Below, in pieces: positions 14,197 through 16,714 of a stretch of 16,714 bases of DNA (within the stretch, counting starts at the first letter, position 1; each line of letters begins with the position of its first letter). The stretch comes from an uncultured Coprococcus sp. (GTDB lineage: Bacteria; Bacillota_A; Clostridia; Lachnospirales; Lachnospiraceae): NCBI GenBank assembly GCA_900767685.1, contig CAAGAB010000277.1, positions 1 through 16,714 of the forward strand. The letters are read 5' to 3'. A program made the translations under genes and the position numbers. Below the pieces are notes generated by a model. It searched no databases. It saw nothing but the letters and a program-made list of their open reading frames with translations, and was not told the origin of the DNA.

Positions 14197-15324
14197 ATGT
14201 CAGAGGAAATCAGAGAAGCGGTCCAGATTATTGAGGTCGCATACGATGGAATTGAGATTGCAATGAAGGTGGGCAGTGGCGGTATTGCTGCCATGCAAAA
14301 AGCAATCGACTTTCTTAAGGGAATGCTTGATTATGAGAAGTCCCTTGGCAGGACTTCCATGAGAAAGCTGCTTATGAAAGGAGGAGACCTTCAGGTATTA
14401 GAGTTTGCAACAGCTGATATGAAGAAGGTTGAAAAATATGCCAAGAAATACGGCATTCTTTATTCGGTACTTCCGGATGCAGACCGAAAAAACGGAAAGA
14501 CAGAGATTATCTTTCACACAGAGGCAGTGCCAAGAGCAAATATGCTTTTGCAGAAGCTTAGCGGAGGAAGAATTGCCACCTTTGACGATTATCTGAAAAA
14601 TGGGGATGAAAAGCAGCTTAACAAACTGATGGAGTTCCTGAAAAATCAGAAAAAGGGAAACGAGATGAGCCCGTCACCGGAGAGTGCAAGAGCAAATATG
14701 CTGATGGACGGGCTGATTGAGAAAGTCGGCATGTATGCAATGGAGAAGAAGACAATCAATGTGGATGCTGTAAAAGAGAATTTCAGCATTAACCACGAGC
14801 AGGCGGAAAATGTTATTAAACAGCTTGAAACCATCGGCTTTCTTGATAAGGGAGATGAGAGTGGAAACCATAAGGTTATGATGGACAAAGAGGCTTTTCA
14901 GAACCGTATCAGAGGATATCAGGATCTGGCTGACCGAATGAGGGCTGTAGCAGCATCGAAGCATATGAACCTTTCCGATGTGACGATTTCTAAAACACTT
15001 ATCCAGACGGAGAATGAGAGAGCTGTGAAAACGAGAATTCCCGGAACATGGGGAGAGAAAGCAAGGTATGTCTGGATTAAAAAAGAAAACATCATGGAAA
15101 TCCACAGCGGAAAGACAATGCTTACTTTCATTGACAGGGAAAAGGACTACAAGATTTATGATAAGGACAACCGGGTAGTTGAGACGATGAGGGGAGAAGC
15201 TCTTTACAGCAATCATTATGACAAGGTTGAGTCTTCAGTCCGTAAGAGATATGAGAAATCTCAGGTTGAAACAGAAACCAAAGTTAAGACAGCAACAAAA
15301 ACAACCACACAGAGAAAGAGGTAA
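14197..15324 (+). CDS. PcfB/DUF3801-type adaptor with a winged-helix-like extension
   Basis: Residues ~5-125 match the PcfB/DUF3801 pattern: GGIAAMQKAIDFLKG, then GDLQVLEFATADMKKVEKYAKKYGI with YSVLPD, and KTEIIFHTEAVPRANMLLQKL. In the enterococcal pCF10 system PcfB binds the coupling protein and the relaxase. This protein, at 375 residues, is about twice the length I expect for the family. Residues ~169-231 (MYAMEKKTINVDAVKENF, NHEQAENVIKQLETIGFLDKGDE) look like an FtsK-gamma-type winged helix. Residues ~270-350 are strand-rich (VWIKKENIMEIHSGKTMLTFIDREKDYKIYD), and the tail is basic and Thr-rich. GAGGAGG (14183-14189) precedes ATG 14197. The coupling protein gene follows 6 bases after the stop. 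Confidence 0.82.
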   Translation: MSEEIREAVQIIEVAYDGIEIAMKVGSGGIAAMQKAIDFLKGMLDYEKSLGRTSMRKLLMKGGDLQVLEFATADMKKVEKYAKKYGILYSVLPDADRKNGKTEIIFHTEAVPRANMLLQKLSGGRIATFDDYLKNGDEKQLNKLMEFLKNQKKGNEMSPSPESARANMLMDGLIEKVGMYAMEKKTINVDAVKENFSINHEQAENVIKQLETIGFLDKGDESGNHKVMMDKEAFQNRIRGYQDLADRMRAVAASKHMNLSDVTISKTLIQTENERAVKTRIPGTWGEKARYVWIKKENIMEIHSGKTMLTFIDREKDYKIYDKDNRVVETMRGEALYSNHYDKVESSVRKRYEKSQVETETKVKTATKTTTQRKR

Positions 15325-15330
15325 GAGCCT

Positions 15331-16714
15331 ATGCAGACAAGTAAGAAGAAACCTTCTGTGATATTTCTTGCATTTGGGGCACTTCTTGCAGCATATCTTG
15401 GGTATCTGGTTGGTGGAGCATGGGAGCAGGGCATTGACCTGATGAGTTTTATGGAACGATTCAATTCAGTCTGTGCAGCTCCTTTTGCAAATTATTTTAA
15501 TGAAAATACAGTGAAAACAGTAGCCATCGTAGTAGGAATCTATGCGATGGCTGTTTTAATGTATTACACCAGTCAGAGAAATTATATGCCTGGCAAGGAG
15601 TATGGAACTGCAAGGTTTGAGAATCCGCAGAGGGTAAACAGTATTCTCATGGATAAGGATGAGAATTTTAACCGTATCCTGAGCCAGAATGTGAAGATGT
15701 CACTTGATTTCAGAAGGCTTAAGCTCAATGGAAATATCCTGATATGCGGAGGTTCCGGTGCAGGTAAGACGTTCTATGAGGTGAAGCCGAATCTGATGCA
15801 GATGCCCCACAACTGCTCTTTTATCTGTACCGACCCCAAGGGAGAAATCTTAAGAAGCTGCGGGCAGATGCTAAAAGATAACGGCTACAATGTGAAGGTT
15901 ATCAATCTGCTGGAAATGGATAAGTCTGACTGTTACAATCCGTTTTCCTATATACGAGAGGAAACGGATATTGTGAAGCTTATCACGAATCTGATTGCCA
16001 ATACCACACCAAAGGGAAGCACTCCCTCAGACCCATTCTGGGAGAAAGCGGAAGGACTGTTTTTACAGGCAATTTTCTATTATGTGTGGTTAGAGGAGAA
16101 GCCAAGCCGCAGAAACTTTGAGACAGTTCTACAGCTTTTGGGCGAAGCCGAGGTAACACAGCAGGGCAAACCATCACATCTTGATGTCAGAATGAAATTC
16201 CTTGAGGAAAATAATCCTCTTGGACCAAACCATCCGGCAGTCAAGCAGTACAACAAATGTATGCGTGGTGCGGGAGATACTGTCCGTTCCATTATTATCA
16301 GTGCCAACTCAAGACTTGCATTCTTGGAAAATAAGCAGGTGCTTCGCCTGTTGTCAAAGGATGAGCTGAACCTTGCAGATATTGGTATAGGTGTAAACGG
16401 AGACGGAGAAACAAAGACAGCATTATTCTGTGTTATACCGGATAGTGATAAATCTTATAACTTCATTATCGGTATGTTATACACACAGATTTTTCAGGAG
16501 CTTTATTATCAGGCAGACTTTAACTGCGGTGGCAGACTCCCGATTCATGTGACTTTTATGCTGGACGAGTTCGCCAATGTCGCATTGCCCGATGACTATT
16601 GTTCATTGTTATCGACAATGCGAAGCCGTGAGATTTCCAGTATTATCATCATACAGAACTTTGCCCAGTTAAAGGCACTTTTCAAGGATACTTGGGAAAC
16701 CATTCCAGGCAACT
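15331..16714 (+). CDS. VirD4/TraG-type conjugative coupling protein (N-terminal 461 residues)
   Basis: The frame is open from ATG 15331 to the window end, so the C-terminus is missing. Two N-terminal membrane helices (about 9-28 and 62-79) are followed by a cytoplasmic ATPase domain. Walker A is GGSGAGKT (140-147), a TDPKGE segment follows near 170, and Walker B is FMLDEFAN (about 409-416) followed by STMRSREISSIIIIQNFAQL, the conserved coupling-protein stretch. It would form the hexameric motor at the membrane that takes the relaxase-DNA complex from the PcfB adaptor and feeds the type IV secretion channel. AGAGGTAAG (15316-15324) is an adequate ribosome site overlapping the pcfB stop. Family members are commonly about 600 residues, so roughly three quarters is visible. 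Confidence 0.93.
   Translation, partial: MQTSKKKPSVIFLAFGALLAAYLGYLVGGAWEQGIDLMSFMERFNSVCAAPFANYFNENTVKTVAIVVGIYAMAVLMYYTSQRNYMPGKEYGTARFENPQRVNSILMDKDENFNRILSQNVKMSLDFRRLKLNGNILICGGSGAGKTFYEVKPNLMQMPHNCSFICTDPKGEILRSCGQMLKDNGYNVKVINLLEMDKSDCYNPFSYIREETDIVKLITNLIANTTPKGSTPSDPFWEKAEGLFLQAIFYYVWLEEKPSRRNFETVLQLLGEAEVTQQGKPSHLDVRMKFLEENNPLGPNHPAVKQYNKCMRGAGDTVRSIIISANSRLAFLENKQVLRLLSKDELNLADIGIGVNGDGETKTALFCVIPDSDKSYNFIIGMLYTQIFQELYYQADFNCGGRLPIHVTFMLDEFANVALPDDYCSLLSTMRSREISSIIIIQNFAQLKALFKDTWETIPGN

Larger units (their letters stand above)
1..16714. mobile_element. Internal segment of a clostridial integrative and conjugative element
   Basis: The right part encodes MobC, a VirD2-type relaxase, a PcfB/DUF3801 adaptor and a VirD4/TraG coupling ATPase in one co-directional run, which is the core of a conjugation module. 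The left part carries genes that commonly travel with such modules in Firmicutes (DUF5688, RadC-like JAB protein, DUF3991/Toprim) and a large LPXTG adhesin. No integrase, recombinase, terminal repeat or attachment site is visible, so the element extends beyond both ends. An integrated element is inferred from the gene families; a large conjugative plasmid would carry similar genes and cannot be excluded here. Confidence 0.85.

Noticed and set aside
14674..15216. 180-codon minus-strand frame inside the PcfB-like gene
   Set aside because: Long, but it lies opposite a strongly supported operon gene and has the Cys/Phe/Leu-rich composition of a reverse shadow.

Overview
The window looks like an internal piece of an integrative and conjugative element (ICE) from a low-to-moderate GC Firmicute, most likely a gut Clostridia/Lachnospiraceae genome. 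All convincing genes are on the + strand, most have AGGAGG-type ribosome sites, and the gene set is typical of Tn1549/CTn-type clostridial elements: DUF5688 protein, RadC-like JAB protein, DUF3991/Toprim protein, MobC, VirD2-type relaxase, PcfB (DUF3801) and a VirD4/TraG coupling protein. No integrase, excisionase or attachment site lies inside the window, and both ends cut through genes.

Layout. 1-481: the tail of an unidentified gene, then two very small ORFs, one a hydrophobic membrane peptide. 482-618: a leader rich in inverted repeats. 619-1407: a secreted lipoprotein. 1506-6890: a giant LPXTG-anchored adhesin with a thioester head and about 13 SpaA/CnaB-type repeats, bracketed by two hairpin/U-run elements that share the same distal stem. 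6982-9611: DUF5688 protein, a 42-residue ORF, a RadC-like JAB protein and a DUF3991/Toprim protein, tightly packed. 9612-10046: a 435-bp non-coding control region. It holds copies of a quasi-palindromic repeat (core TTTACWGTAAA) at near whole-turn spacing, a long inverted repeat, and three directly abutting hairpins that I propose as the origin of transfer (oriT). 10047-16714: the mobilisation/coupling operon: an unidentified 173-residue protein, MobC, relaxase, a coiled-coil protein, a small acidic protein, PcfB-like adaptor and the first 461 residues of VirD4/TraG.

How it fits together (inference). MobC and the relaxase would bind and nick oriT just upstream of their own operon. PcfB would connect the nicked relaxosome to the VirD4 ATPase, which passes the strand to a type IV secretion channel encoded beyond the right edge. 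The lipoprotein and adhesin are surface cargo or mating-contact factors. The Toprim and JAB proteins probably act in DNA processing or establishment in the recipient.

The best candidates for something under-described are the three-hairpin oriT with a nick-like motif exactly at a hairpin junction, the helically phased repeat array beside it, the structured leader at 484-618, and a PcfB protein that seems fused to an FtsK-gamma-like winged helix.
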